Shown here: in pieces, positions 1-12,813 of the stretch
How the letters are laid out: every line of letters begins with the position of its first letter
Numbering within the stretch: position 1 is the stretch's first letter
NCBI GenBank assembly: GCA_051453625.1
Contig: JBOZIK010000001.1
Coordinates: forward strand, 155,924,660 to 155,971,076
Reading direction: 5' to 3'
Source of the DNA: Welwitschia mirabilis
Lineage: Eukaryota > Gnetophyta > Gnetopsida > Welwitschiales
Length of the DNA stretch: 46,417 nucleotides
Position numbers and translations under genes: made by a program
The notes under the pieces: generated by a model
Database searches by the model: none
What the model was told of the DNA's origin: nothing
The model's input: only the letters and a program-made list of their open reading frames with translations

Positions 1-1080
1 CAAATCAGATTAGAACTGATTATTACAAGGGCAATCTTGTAACTAAAATTGTGACCGACAATGGCATGCTACAAATTAAAATGGAGCTCTCAAGAATAAT
101 CTTATACTTTTATATGTAGTGTTAAAAAATCATATGTGATGGTGTTGAATACCCTAAATTTTTAGATATATTCTAAAAATTGTCACTCGTAATTTTTTAT
201 GTTATTATCGGGCTCAATTATCATTAATCCCCATTAGAAATATTATATTTAAAATTTATTTGAACTTCATGATCTATGCAGTTTTGCTTCACAATTCCAA
301 GAATTCTGGTGATTTACATGTTGGGGAAAAACGATCCTGCATTGTGAAAGTATGCTCTAGATGTATGTTGGTTAGAAGTAAAAGTGGTTCGAAGGTTGAG
401 GTGTTTAGTATTCTATTGTCATGTTGGATCCTTGCCTCACATCTTCTAAGATGTGTTTCGTAGTGCAGAAATCAAGAATAATTGCTTAGAGAATTTCTCC
501 TTAAAGTGCTTCCACTTTTAACGTTGGTTCCCTAATTAACATGTTGCCAACACAACTCAATGACATAAAAATGTAAGTAGAGGATGGTGATCTCTAATTT
601 TAATAAATTGCCATTGGAGGGAGATGAATTATTCCTCCATTTGATAGAACGAATCATTAGCTTTTGTCTCATCCTCCTGCCTTCTCTAAAGCAATTGTAG
701 CTGTTACTTCTTCAAGTGTGCAGTAAAAAAATCCATTTAAGAAGTTTATTCTTTACTTCTTGTTTCTTTCTTCCCATTTCTGTTTAGGTTTCCCTTCCCT
801 CCACCACCCCATATCTCCTTTCTACCCTGTCTCTGATTTTGAGATACAATAGTGGTGCACTGCACATTTGTAGGCAAGTTTTGGAGAGACTTCTCTAATT
901 TCTTAAAGTCCATCCAGAGATCTCTCATTGCTTAGATCAATTTCACCCTTAATTGTTCAACATCTATCATCANNNNNNNNNNNNNNNNNNNNNNNNNNNN
1001 NNNNNNNNNNNNNNNNNNGAGATGGTGAAAAGTTGTTAGTCTCTTTATAGGATTTGAAATGACAAAAGAGATTCCTGTTG
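1..1080. other. No gene recognised
   Basis: AT-rich sequence with a 46-base gap (973-1018). The only open frames are short, start at non-ATG codons or have no family resemblance. I see no splice-bordered exon, RNA gene or terminal repeat. Confidence 0.6.
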
Positions 1081-2530
1081 GGGAAACTTGTCTTTTGGTT
1101 TCACTACTGAGTGTATGATGCTTCTTTAAAGTTGCTGGACCATGTTTGATGTACTCCTAATGTTTGTGGATCAAGTTTTATTCATTTTAGGTTATATGGT
1201 ACCTATATTGTTGGAAGGGGTGCCTATCCAATCTTGTGGTGTAAGCCTCCTAATTTTAGAGATTTTCCAAGCTTGTTAGCCCAAATGCTTACNNNNNNCT
1301 TTGCCCTCCCTTTGTTTGTACATGCACTTGTAATGCAAGTTAATTGTTGAATCACTTTATGTTGTACTTTAAATTCTCCATCAGCTACATTCCCATGCAG
1401 ATCTTATAAAACAAGTCTACTACTATTGTGGGAGAACTTTTCCCTTGCTTCTCAGTTGGACAACAATCTTACTACAATTTTCTTGCACTTAACTTCTGTA
1501 CATCCATTCTACGATGATGTACTTTCAAGGAAGAATTGGGGTTAAGAGAGCACCATCATCCTTAACCTCAAGCATCTTCTTCTTAATTTCATTAGTTAAA
1601 TTCATTCGCATAAAGGTTTTGATGATCAGTTGAGAAAAGGATCATTGGTTTGTTGTTGCTTGATGTTTTGAGGAAACCAGGGTACTTTCAAGAAGGGATA
1701 AGGGGTAAGAGAGCACTATCATCCTTAATCTCAAGCATGTTCATCTCAATCTACTTGGATCTAGGCCTTAAAATTCATTAGTGTAACTAGTTTTGATGAT
1801 CACTATGAGAAAAAGAATTTGTTTTTTGCTCTCCATAATGAGTCTATGATGATTGTTTTAAGTTGTTCGAATCATGTTCAATGTACTAAGAATGTTGTGG
1901 ATGAGGTTTTATTCATATTAAAGTGATATAGTAACCATCTTATTGGTGGATGTTTGCTCAATATTATGGCCTGGCACCCTAATTTTAGAGGTTTGCCATG
2001 CCGATTAGCTTGGATGCTCATAGGTTGCCTAGGCTCCACTTTGATTCCACATAGAATTTTAATTTTGACACTTACTCTCATGGTCGCGAAAGTTAGGCAT
2101 AATGAACAAAACTAGTCATTCTCCATTAATCTTCAATCAATCAGTAGCCAACTGCATGCTATATGTCATCAAAAATTAAGGATTTACTTGTAATTCAATA
2201 GCCAAACCAACAAATTTGTTTAGGAATATTTTCTTGGATTCTCTAATAGCTACATTCCCATGCAAATCTTATAAGAGGAGTTTTCTACTATCGGTAGAGA
2301 ATGTTTTGTCTATTTCTCACTTAGACAAGAATCTTTTATAATTCTCTTGTGCTTAACTTGTGTGCATCCATTACTTTCAAGGAGGAATTAGGACTAAAAG
2401 AGCACAATCATCCTAAACCTCGAGCATCTTCTTCTCTAGCTTGTCGGATTTGAGCATTAAAGAGTTTGATGATCACTCTTGAGAAAAGGATAATTGGTTT
2501 GTTGTTGCTTGATCTTTTGAAGGAAACTAG
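1081..2530 (+). repeat. Diverged direct repeat, about 0.6 kb per unit
   Basis: Two long units resemble each other. Unit 1 (about 1081-1670) and unit 2 (about 1822-2520) share the same blocks in order: a GTTTTATTCAT block, CTACATTCCCATGCA, CATCCATT, CTTTCAAGG, GAGCA.CATCAT and TTGGTTTGTTGTTGCTTGAT. A shorter third piece (about 1683-1800) repeats the CTTTCAAG to GATGATCACT part. The units are well diverged and contain a 6-base gap (1293-1298). Because they run directly into an LTR-like end at 2530-2735, they are probably the duplicated U3 part of an old LTR. Confidence 0.55.
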
Positions 2531-2735
2531 AGTGGAGCATTAGTGTTGCCCTCCAAGAGTGGAGTAGGCTTTAACAAACAACTATAAGTCTCTCATGTGC
2601 TTTCCTTGTTTTGATTTCTTTTTTCCTTTTTTCCGAAATAAAATTTCTTTATTTCCTAGTTATTAAGCTTAATTAGATTTTCAATTGAATTAATTATCAC
2701 CAAAGTACCCTCTCCACCCTAGTCTAGGATTGTTC
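2530..2735 (+). mobile_element. 3' end of an old Copia-type LTR (remnant)
   Basis: The block CAAGAGTGGAGTAGGCTTTA followed by ACAACTATAAGTCTC is the same arrangement seen in the Copia-2 LTR at 33347-33385 (GAGTGGAGTAGGCT, then CCACTATAAATTC). It is followed by a T-rich stretch and a CCCTCTCCACCCTAG / GTTCCTATTA end, like the 3' end of SIRE-type LTRs. No primer site or internal domain follows, so this is a solo or truncated LTR. The 5' boundary is not defined. Confidence 0.5.
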
Positions 2736-3557
2736 CTATTAATTTGATTATTTACTTGTGCCACAATACACATACACCATGATAAACAAATTTAGCAAAA
2801 TTGGCATCCAACTCATGTGCTCCTATTATCAAAATATTAATTAACGAAAAAAATCCCTCACCTTAGGAACGTATCAAAATATGGCATTGATAAGAGGGAG
2901 CTCTACTAGGGCTTAGGGTTTATAGGTCAATAAGAGCAGAGTTTCATAGGCACAAGCGGTATGCAGAGCGTGCCGGGTCTAGGGGAACTGCATCAGAATG
3001 TCTTTAATCCTCGGAGATTTGTCAGTCCAGTTCAGTTCCTTTCCCACTATGGAGGGTTTCCATCAAGTTCTCAACCCACAAGGCGTTAAATTAGATTAGG
3101 CTTAGGCTCAAAAGCAGGAGTTTCAGATTAGGCTCAGGAGTGGGGTTTTCTAGTAGAGCAGAGCAGAATAGATCAAAGCAAATCGGAACAATTTGGAGCA
3201 AGCCAACCTAAAGTAACGTAGATTGGAACAAAGCAGAGTGAAGCAATTCAAAAGGAAAGTGGTGTCCAAGCTTTGCTAGTTTTGTGCAGCTTCAACATGC
3301 CATCTCTTATTTCAGGCGACATGGCTCCTTAGCAATGCCAATGTTGCAACAATCCAAAAGGATGCAACAATAACATGAAGGCCTCACACTAGTTTCCCTA
3401 CCCCCTAGAGGACTTCTTTTTACTAGTGCCTCACAAACCTTGAAAACTAAAAGGGTAGGCTCTAATGGGTTTGGGGCATCGAAGGTAATGGAAGCATTTA
3501 AAGAAAGAAGGCTTTTTCTTTGCAAGGGTAGGGCTCTTTCTTCACAAGGGTTTGTCC

Positions 3558-4681
3558 ATGGCAGTTGAATATGCGGGTGCTTCCAAATCCTATGTAGATC
3601 TGTTGGGGAAAGCAAGCTATAAAGCTTCCCCAATTTGGAGTTCGGATTTCGATGGGAGGATATGATCATCAAAGCCAAAATGCTAGAATGCTATTCCAAG
3701 CACCTTGAGGCCTACTTCAGGAATACTTTGATCAAGAAATTTCAATCTTCCAGAGTGTTGCCCTTCGTTGAGAAAGTCAGGCTCTAATGAAATCAAAAGT
3801 TTCCAACCAAGTGTAAGGTGATTCCATTATGAGATGGACTTTGGCACTTTATTTTCGAATCAGTGAAAGACATGAATAAATTGTATTAGGAGGTCCCAAC
3901 TTTTTTGGCACGAGGGCTGGCCCTCACTAAGTGGACCCCTTTCATTTTGGACAAATCCAACATATTTAAAAAGATAGTAGTTTGGATTCATATCTCAAAC
4001 CCTCATCCGAAGATTTGACATCCAATTTTTTCCAGTAGCTTGGTGGTATGTTGGGAGAGTTTGTTCGGTTGGATCGCAATACTGCTCACATGGCAAGAAT
4101 GGTGTTGGCACAGATCCATGTTTATATGAAGCCAGAAAGATCCAAAGCTAATAAAATCATTGTAGATACTCACTGGTGAGAATCCATTGTCAGCCTAGAT
4201 ATAGAAAATCTACCTATTCACTGTTCAAAATGCAGAGAAGAAGGAACCCCACTTGACAAAAGCAAAGAGGACAAGAATGGGAAAAATGAATGGAAAGATG
4301 TAAAAAAGAAGGGGAAAAAACAAGAAACCAACATCTGCTCTTGACAAAGCTCCTATCTCACAAGTAAACAAATTCGATATCCTCTCAGAGGAAGAAACTA
4401 GATCAACAGCATCAAATGTCACTAACGAACCTCATAATGAAGAACCTATGAAAGCTCCTGATCAAGACCTAGTTGTCTCATTGATGCATGATGGAGTCGA
4501 AAACACGCTAGAAGATTGTGTTGAAAACACCCCACCAAAAAACAAAAGTGAAGCCCTAGTAAATAATGTAGTAGCTCAACCTATTAACAAAAGCACCCGT
4601 GCTAACAGTTGCAAGGGTAGAATGGACAATGAAACACAGAAGGATGTTCACAATGGTAAACAATCCCAACTCTCTTTTTAA
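3558..4681 (+). pseudogene. LINE ORF1 (DUF4283-type plus zinc knuckle), decayed
   Basis: The first ATG (3558) opens a frame beginning MAVEYAGASKSYVDLLGK, whose SYVDLLGK resembles the N-terminus of plant L1 ORF1 proteins. After a frameshift, the DUF4283-like domain can be followed as YFRNTLIKKF, WTPFILDKSNIFKKIVVWIH and LGRFVRLDRNT in different frames. The zinc knuckle lies around 4200-4250 (IENLPIHCSKCREEG: the two Cys of the first pair are present, the downstream His/Cys are degraded). A Lys/Asn-rich tail follows (4448-4681). The protein would bind LINE RNA; this copy cannot be translated whole. It ends at TAA 4679-4681, overlapping the ORF2 ATG. Confidence 0.8.
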
Positions 4682-7560
4682 TGATGGTTTTCTGAAATTG
4701 TAAAGGCCTAGGGGCCTTAAGACTTTCCAGCTTTGGAGTTTTTTGAAGGAATGTTCAGTTTCATTGTGCTTGCTTTAAGAAACCAAGCTAGAGAGTGTTA
4801 AATTAAATCAGTTCTATATAATATACAACTAGTCGATTGTTTCAGCACCGAGAATTGGGACTAGAGGAGGATTAATGATTCTTTGGAAGCACAGTAGGGT
4901 CACATCACTAGTCAAAGTAATCATCACTTCACAGTAGATTGGAGTTATAGTTATCAGCAATGAAAAGTCACAAATTTTTATAGGCCGTAGAACCAAAATG
5001 CTAGAATTGACTTTCTTTATCAAAGATCCTCTTATTAAGCTAATATCATAATGCGGGACTTTAATCAAATTCTTAGCCTCTAGGAGAAATATGGTAATAT
5101 TCTTAACTTATCCTCAATTGATCTTTATTCAACCTGTCTTCATACCTATAGCTATAACGATCTTCCTCTTCATGGGGCTTCTTTCATGTGGAGTAATCAT
5201 AGAGATAAACCTCATCTCATCATGTCTAGAATTGATAGACATATAGTCATAGAACAACACCCCTACTTTTTCCTTAAAGCAAAAGATCGATTCTTTTTAG
5301 ACCACCGTCCCATTATTCTTTCCATGTAAATCCTTTAAAGAAAAAGTTTATTTTGGTTTGAACATTCGTGGATTAGAGACATGAATTTTTGGAGCTCTTA
5401 TTTCATGTTTGGATCACCATGGTTGAAAAGACAGCAAGCAGGCATAGGCAACAAAACAATATCAATTGAAGCATGTCTACAACACATTAGAAAAGCAACT
5501 CTAAGATCATAGACAATTTCATTCATTATTTCTGGAATTGATTCACCAAAAAGAGACATTGATCTTAAAGCTTCTGTAATGGGACCAACCATCTTCAATT
5601 ATCACTATTGTTATCTTAACCAGAGGGTCACTGATGACAAAACATGGGAAGCACTTCACTCTATGCAAAAGAATCATGCACCAAGGCTTAATGGATTCAC
5701 TGCAGAATTTTTTAAAGAAAGTACTAGATTATCATGAAGTAGGATGTTTGCGCAGTGGTGCAAGAAGCCTTTGATAGAGGTACTTTCTATTGTCCTTTCA
5801 ATGACACTCTTATTACTTTAATTCCAAAATCAGAAAATGCCAATGATGTCCTCCACTATAGTCCAATTAGTCTATGTAATGTTTTCTACAAAATATGCTA
5901 AAAAATCATAGCTCGTCATCTTAAGTCTTTGAGAGCCAATGAAATTATTGAGTTCCATCACAATAATTCTAAGTCGACAATGTTCCTCAAGTTGGATATA
6001 GTGAAATCCTTTGATACAATCTAGTGGGCAACTATCAAATACATTTTACAAGAGCGTGAATTCCCCATTCCACTAAGAAAGCTGATCTCTTTCTACATTT
6101 CAATGCCCAACTTCTTTGTTATAGTCAATGGGGAAAAATATATGTATATTTTCATAGTCGTAGTGGCCTGCGTCAAGGCGATCCTGTTTCTTCAATGCTA
6201 TTTGCTCTAGTTATGGAAGCTTTAGCTAGAATGGTTTTACATCACAAAATAACTGCCATAGAATTGGCTCCTTCGTATCTAATCTTTCAATTTACAGACG
6301 ATATGCTACTATGTCTAGACTCAAGTGTCCCTGTGGCTTACAAACTCTACCCGCTTTTAGAAGGCTTTCAAAATTTTTCAGCATTGGCTATCGACTAGAA
6401 TAAATACAAATTATTCTTATGCCATACTCTAGATCAAAGGAAAAATGATATTCTCTAGATNNNNNNNNNNAATGCTCCTTAGCCTTAGTTCCAATTCTTA
6501 CCTTGGTCTCCCCTTAGATGCTGATCAAGCTCTAGCCAACATCTAGAACCCCGTCATACAAAAAATTGTAGGACACTTATAAAGATGATACAATAAATTC
6601 TTGCTAGTAAGCTCCCGTTCGCTAAATCTTGTTTAGTAAACATGACGATATATCCTACTAGCTGTTTTCCATCTTCAACAAGCTAGCAAACATTACTGAT
6701 AATATTATTCAAGATTTCATTTGGTCAAGGGGTATGTCCCACAAACGGCTTCACCACATAAGCTTTAATGAAATAGCTATGCCAAAAAAAGCAAGCAAGC
6801 TCAAAGTTGGAAAAATTAAAGACATTAACTAGTGCCTTCTCACTAAACATTTTTGTAGAGTTTATACAAAAGATAACATCCCCCTGGATCCACTTCTTTA
6901 AGGAGGATTATTGAGAGAAAGACAAATACTCTTTATTTTGGAAACACATGCAAATATTTGCCAAAGCCATTTGGCCTCTATTACTAAATAATGACAATCA
7001 AGTTCAAGAGCTGCTATTTAGATTGACAAAATCAGTAGAGAAAAGATGTACTATAAGTTGTTTAAATATCCTAGCAAGTGGTTAGGTTTGTGGAAGCTTA
7101 AAATTATAGAAACAATAAAATTTCTTTGGTGGTACATGATAAAGGTTGCATCCCCACTGTAAACAACCTCATTTGCAGGAATTGCAGAATTGATCAAGAC
7201 TACCCTTTATGCCATGAAGATAATGAAACTCAACTCCATCTCTTTGCCCACTATTCTGTCACCTAAAATCTCTGGTCTCTTTTTTAGGTTCAATCTCCTA
7301 CCATGTTTGATCTTGACAGTTTTGATAGCTACAAAGATGACTATAATATCATTATTGATTCTTGGCTCCTTTGAAAGCATAGGTTTGAAATCATATTCCA
7401 AAATCACGCTCCCTCCCTCCCCATGTTCCACTTCAAAATTATCAAACAAATTGCAACAATTCTTGAAGTCCAAGGTCATAAACAGTAGCGCATTGTCATT
7501 ATTTGCAACCAGCCCGAACAAGCAGAGCTCACAAATCATGATTGCCTAATAAACCACAAG
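4681..7560 (+). pseudogene. LINE ORF2 (endonuclease-reverse transcriptase), decayed
   Basis: Domains in order, read across frameshifts. The endonuclease N-terminus is NCKGLG at about 4696, with a TGA where a Trp is usual. It continues with IGTRGGLMILWKH (about 4850), RDFNQI in place of GDFNxI (about 5054), PLHGASFMWSNHRD and LDHRPIIL (about 5300). Reverse transcriptase: PRLNGFTAEFFKE (about 5680), TLITLIPKS and PISLCNVFYKI (5807-5900), FLKLDIVKSFD (about 5990), SGLRQGDPVSSMLFALVMEAL (about 6163), and the catalytic box as FTDD instead of FADD/YADD (about 6290). Thumb: ISFNEIAMPKKASKLKVGKI. The C-terminal zinc-binding domain shows CPLCHE-like and ETQLHLFAHY residues (7190-7255). The coding-like frame fades by about 7560. 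Enzyme activity is not possible from this copy. Confidence 0.85.
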
Positions 7561-8545
7561 CAAACGTGGGAAGCATTCCAAGCAATAGGACAGACCTTAT
7601 ATGTTTTTAAGCTTGAGAAGGCAGGATCCAAAGCTTTCAAAACAATTTTTCAAAAACTCGAATGGCAAATCTTGAAACAGAGGTAACACAATCATTTTTG
7701 TTGATATCCCTTCCATTAATTATACTCTTAGAATAGGGCTTCATGGTATAGAATTGAAGAAAAGAGCCCCTAAAGCCTCCATTGTGCCCCAGTTGGAGCA
7801 CCTTATGGGGAAAAAATCTCAAGGAAAGAGGTGAAAGTTACAAGATAAAAGATCTTCCCCACCCCTTTGACGTTTTGGCAACCTTCATAATGAAATACTT
7901 CACTCTGGAAGGGCACTTCAACAAATAAATGAACTTCATTTCCACTGCTAGGCAGCTATGTTGGGTGAGTTCCAAATAGATTTTCCTTTTTCCCTTTTTG
8001 ATTTATTGCATTATTCCCTTAAAAGCAAAAAGGTTAGGCATGAGGGCCTTATTTGACTACTGAATTGATGCAAGTTACAAATTGATGCTAATAACTTCAC
8101 CTAGCAAGATCTCCTCTCTGGTTCAATTCAGAAACTGTTCCTGTGGGAACTGCCACAGTACACAGACAGTGATGAAGAACGCGACCTTCACCCACCATGC
8201 TAGCACACTGACAATGCACCTCTAGCTAATAGTGAAGAAGATGAGCCAGAGTCTAAGCCGCAAGCAGAATATGAAGATCAGATAACACAAAACGATGCAA
8301 TTGAAAAAAGAAAGAGGATGAGAATGAAGAACCAATAGAAGTTTCTCCCATTGCCCAAATCTCTCCCTTATGTTTGGTCCAAATGAATACTAGTTTGTTG
8401 TTGATCCTCTAGGTTACGCTAACTTGGAACCCCTCTATGATTGGAATTGGGAAAATGGTCTTATTAAACAGGATGTCGATGTTTGGGGGTTTGAATACCA
8501 ACGTGATTATCAAGCCTATAAAAATAGCTTCCAAAGCTGATATGT
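7561..8545 (+). pseudogene. Degraded LINE 3' coding or 3' UTR region
   Basis: Short runs look coding in changing frames (INHKQTWEAFQAIGQTLYVF near 7550; IIFVDIPSINYTLRIGLHGI near 7695; an acidic stretch with SEEDEPESKPQAEYED near 8235). They sit between the zinc-binding domain and the LINE 3' end, so they probably belong to the same element, as a C-terminal extension or decayed 3' UTR. I do not recognise a domain. Confidence 0.4.
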
Positions 8546-8602
8546 AGCTTTCTGCTGTTTGTGTTTTTGGGCTTGTAATATAATTTACTCTTTCTCAAAA
8601 AA
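8546..8602 (+). other. LINE 3' end with A-rich tail
   Basis: The sequence TTTGGGCTTGTAATATAATT followed by TACTCTTTCTCAAAAAA is the kind of 3' terminus plant L1 elements show. The A run is cut by a 6-base gap (8603-8608), so tail length and target duplication are not readable. Confidence 0.6.
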
Positions 8603-8772
8603 NNNNNNAAATAAATGATTAACAATTGCCAATAATGCTTATTAACTCCAACATTGCCACTCCCACCCCTAAATGAGAAAGGAAGGTGTAGCATTAGGTA
8701 GGTAACTGCCTAAAAACAAAACCAAATCCCAATGAAATGTGTTTTATTACATGTGGTCTTGGTGTGTCCACC

Positions 8773-8990
8773 GTAGTTGAAAAACTAAACACATCAATAG
8801 AGGTTGTTGGGTTAAAGGGAAGCAACAAAGTGTAGGACCATGAAAGATTTGGAAAGAAGTCATAAGGAGAGATGCAAGACCTTGAAATAACTACTGATTA
8901 AGCTCTTAATAGATTTGAATGGCATAAAAGAACTCAAAAAGCCAACCCCACATAGATAGGAAAAAGGCTGGGATAATGATGATGATTGTT
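8773..8990 (+). pseudogene. RTE-type LINE, C-terminal fragment
   Basis: Near 8851 one frame gives WKEVIRRDAR. After a 1-base shift, the frame from 8881 gives LEITTD, a stop, ALNRFEWHKRTQKANPT and a stop codon at 8953-8955. This order (KEVIRRD.., LT.D.A.(D/N)R..W...I..A(D/N)PT-stop) is the C-terminal signature of RTE-clade LINE polymerases. The short tail GATAATGATGATGATTG (about 8974-8990) is a typical simple-repeat end. It is a 5'-truncated copy just downstream of the L1 element, of a different clade. Confidence 0.65.
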
Positions 8991-10207
8991 TGGAATTATC
9001 ATTTTGGAAGTATCCTCCCTTCTTATCGAACTCCATACACCCTCACAAGATAGTGTAACACCATATAACAAGATGACATTCACTTAGTAGTCTACATCCT
9101 CACAATTTCCCAACACGCTATATAATTAAAATCAAACGATAACACAACTTTGGTTCTATAGCCTTGGCCACACCCTAATATGACTATAGTCGTACAAGGA
9201 TACAAAGAAATTGACTTTTTATTATGTACAAAGTTAAGAGAAATTGACTAAGCTGACTCATAAATTATTTCATTGAGTCTGTAAGCATACATATTTTAAA
9301 ACTCCTACAAGATAAACCTATCTCAAGTTTTAAACATAGGCAAGCATGGGATTTTATGCTAAGGATGACTTTATTGGTTGGATTTATGGAAGTGAAATAA
9401 AGTCTTATTGCAGAAAACATACATAAAATCCAGTAGTTATCAGAGCAAAATAATGCTAAAATGTTTGAACTTACAGAAGTTTTACAGAAGATAATTGAAA
9501 ATGCAGAAACTGCAGAGACTTCAATTTTGTAGCAAATATGAAACTCCTTTTATCAGTAAAACAACATTATAAAGGGCCCATGCATACCAAAAGATACAAA
9601 ATGATTGCAGAATGATTGTTTTCAAAGTCTCAGAATGATGGATGAAGAGATGGGGGAGATCACACTTTAGCTAATGTTTTCAGCTTAGATATTGTTGAGT
9701 AAAAAGATAACTTGGTCAACTTAGATAAGGGACGGATGCCTAAAATGACATTGCATTCTAAAATGGAGATTAACAGAATATTATAGGCAAATTTTAGCAT
9801 TTTAGAGGACCCCCACATTTCAAAATGCCGTACACTACCACATGTCAAATCCTTGAGAAAAATCACTCTGCAATCATCCTTGTACATGTTGGGCATGCAT
9901 ATGTCCCTTGTACTGCTATAAAAGGAGCTGTTTTGATTTTTCTAAATCCAATTTCTCATCATTTTTGCTATTCTCCACAAAGACTTCTACTAAATCCAAT
10001 GTTCATCATTCTTGCTATTTTCTGCAAAGACTCTCTAAGTTTTTCGCATTTTAGAGAGGTTGCATTGCAGCGTTTAATAATTATGTTCTGCTTTTTTACA
10101 ATAAAATGTTAATTCCCTCGTTGCCCCCATCATTTTTGATGTCCAAAACCATCCATAACATAAGACCTTAACTTCATCTTTCCTAAAGCACTAGGCAAGG
10201 TTTTCTT
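8991..10207. other. No gene recognised
   Basis: AT-rich DNA with short open frames on both strands (for example 9660-9896 minus, 9825-10112 plus) that match nothing I know and lack splice-bordered exon structure. It may be downstream flank or intron of the minus-strand host gene at 12.8-15.6 kb. Confidence 0.5.
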
Positions 10208-11061
10208 TGTAACGTCTAGGAAATCCATACCATTAAACACACTGGTTATAATAGGGGTTAAAGCATTTATTTTGTGTTAATTTACATGTTAATCAAAGAA
10301 GTTGCAAATTAAAGAGTTAATTCGTTTTATTAAGTTAACAACTCAGAACAAGCCTATTAGGGTGAAATGACACACCATGTTGTGCAGGACATAACCTCTC
10401 AGATGGTAAGGTTATGGGGAGAGGCAAATAAGGAAGTTTCAAAGTATCCTAAAAACATACAAACAATCCCATCATATGATGATTCACTAGAAGCATAAGG
10501 CATTCCATATAAAGGAGTCCTCTAACACACTTTAGGAGAGATTAATTGCATTGACTCTTCCATCCCTGCCTATACTAAAGCCCAACTTCATTTTTATGTT
10601 AATAATGGATTGTACATATTACAAGGCATGGGGTTTTTTGCTAGGCATTTTTGTCAATAAAAGGCTTGGTAACAAAACATGAAAAAATGCCTATGTGGTT
10701 TTGGTAAAGTGGAGAACCAAGAGCACAAATAGGCTTTTGTGCCTAGGCCCTTCTAGATTGATTTAGAGTATTCGCATGACCCTAGCCAATAGGTAATAAT
10801 TCCTATTGCATTTGGAAGTTGTTCCTCTTAGGTGGCGATTGGCGAAAGCCCTCCACCCTAAAAGGAAGGCTACTTATGGTAAAAGTCAACTCTGCTTTCC
10901 TCCAGGGATTTTATCACTCATTAAGTTCATTGCTTTTCTAACATTTTGCAGTCCATAATATTCATACATCTCCAGCTTGTCTAAAAAGGTTGTTTGAAGA
11001 CATTTGTACACTTGAAGGATATCTTAGTGATTAGCTTGTCTAATGTGTAGTACCTAACACA
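10208..11061 (+). mobile_element. Candidate solo LTR
   Basis: It begins TGTAACGTCTAGGAAATCC and can end at CCTAACACA. It has a TATA-like CATATAAAGG at about 10505 and an AATAAA-containing stretch at about 10656, in the order expected for promoter and polyadenylation signals of an LTR. No internal domains lie on either side, and I found no clear 5-bp target duplication (TTCTT left, CAATA right, if the ends are right). The call rests on layout only. Confidence 0.3.
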
Positions 11062-12813
11062 ATACAGTATAAAACATTACAATAATCAGATTTTTTTGGC
11101 TTCCTTTTAGCAAAACTAGCCACATGGTCATTGTTCTATTTGTCAACAACTGTGCAAGACACGTGATGATATATTAAGGAACATAAAGAAGAAAGGAAAA
11201 ACAAGCACCTTAGTAACATTTCTCCAGAAGGCAGTGAAGACTATAAAACATGAACAATCCTTCTAAACCGGACAAACTGGTCAATGAAATTTTCCATGTG
11301 AATGCTTTAAATGCTACTCAAATCTAGATTAGAAATAAAGAAGACGTTAGAAAAGTGTATTAAAATATCATTTTAGATTGTAACAAAGGAGACAACACAG
11401 AAGTGGGTTCGCTCCAAGACAACTGAGTACAGCCTTACTTAAAACAAATAACATATTATTTATGATAAGTGTGCTTGTTGAAAACTTAACCGAAATAGTA
11501 GTGTACAAATTAAAATTATCACAAGAGTATAGGAGCTCAAATGACAAAGCATAGCATGTCTAAGAAGAATCTTTATAAAATGCAATAATATAAGAACAAA
11601 TCAAACATTGAAACACAAAATAAAAACCTCTGGGACTGTAAAAATGGCTTGCTTCAGATAGATCTCTAGATCATTGTGAATTAGACCACCAAGCTAAGGC
11701 AATCTGAATAGTGTCACTCAAATGGCACCACTTCCTACCTCACATGATTCGATGGGAGTTCTGATTTAAACGTTAAACAAAAGTCTCTGAGTGCTCAAGA
11801 AAAGTTCAAGAAATGTTTCTATTGTTTCCATCATGGATGGAGGCATTAGTAATCAAATAACATAGCACAGTCCACTGGTTCAACTTCACATCAGAGATGT
11901 AAAGGAGAGAGCATTATTCTTACCATTTGTCACAACTCTCCAGGAACAGTTAACAAGAAGAATTATATGAATAACCAGAAGCACCCTTGTGACAGTAGCT
12001 TACACCCCATTCCCTGTGTTATTATTCCACCCAGAACTAACATGGTTCCCACCCACTCACACCTTGATTGTGGCTTGTTCATTAGACTGGCTAGTGATGT
12101 GTGCTTGGATTGTGGTTCAGTTTAGGATAGGGAGTATCACCGGTGCCTGAGGCCTGTGACCACTCTGCAATGGAGTTACCCTCTCAACCTATTTGGATGG
12201 TATCTTCTGCCCAAAATGGTACATTAGAATGTCATATGCCAACTAATGATAAGTGTAACAGTACATCTCAAGATTTCAAACTATATAAAGCCAATGATTG
12301 CTCAATGTAGGTACTTGGGTAGATGGCTAGGAAAACAAAAGAAAATTCAACTTCTCTAAGCTTCATCTAAAAATGGAAAACAGAAGAAAAGAATGATGCC
12401 AATATGCCTCCACTCTTCTGGTTTTATAGACATCTGAAGGTAAGGTAGGTAAAATTCCAAACTCTGCATCCTCTGGGGACATCATGTCTGACGTGAAAGC
12501 CTTTTGGTCCCTAATGATAGGAGCACAACATTTCTATGATGAAAAATAATGTCTTGTTTGAGAATCTACGTTGATTTCATCATTTCATATAAGCCATGGA
12601 GAATGCTTCTAGGAAGGGTGTTGCATTCAAAAAGTTCATAAATCTAATGAAACTTTGCACATAATTATACAATTTGCAATGTTCTAGTTCCAAAAATGAA
12701 GGATAACACAGAGTATCAAGGCGGCTTTGAGCAATTCATGCTTGACACCCAATCTTTAGCAAAGCCTACATGATATGAAGAATTGATAAAAGTAGATAAG
12801 TGTTTGAACATAC
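11062..12813. other. No gene recognised; likely intron or 3' flank of the minus-strand host gene
   Basis: No domain, RNA gene or repeat boundary recognised. By family knowledge at least one more exon of the LPEAT2-like gene (rest of the last EF-hand and the C-terminus) should lie on the minus strand below 12814. I searched by eye for a canonical EF loop there and did not find one. Confidence 0.45.

Larger units (their letters stand above)
2881..8602 (+). mobile_element. Decayed L1-type LINE, near full length
   Basis: A non-LTR retrotransposon with two ORFs in the usual plant L1 order. A leader (about 2881-3557) precedes ORF1 (zinc-knuckle RNA-binding protein) and ORF2 (endonuclease, reverse transcriptase, C-terminal zinc-binding domain). 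ORF1 and ORF2 meet at an overlapping stop/start TAATG (4679-4683), a common L1 arrangement. The 3' end has a short T-rich tail signal and a run of A at 8597-8602, abutting a 6-base gap. Every domain is broken by stops and frameshifts, so the copy is old and dead. The exact 5' end and target duplication could not be fixed. A 10-base gap lies at 6461-6470. Confidence 0.85.

Noticed and set aside
10208-11061. Full LTR element starting here
   Set aside because: No primer site, polypurine tract or Copia/Gypsy domain nearby; kept only as a weak solo-LTR candidate.
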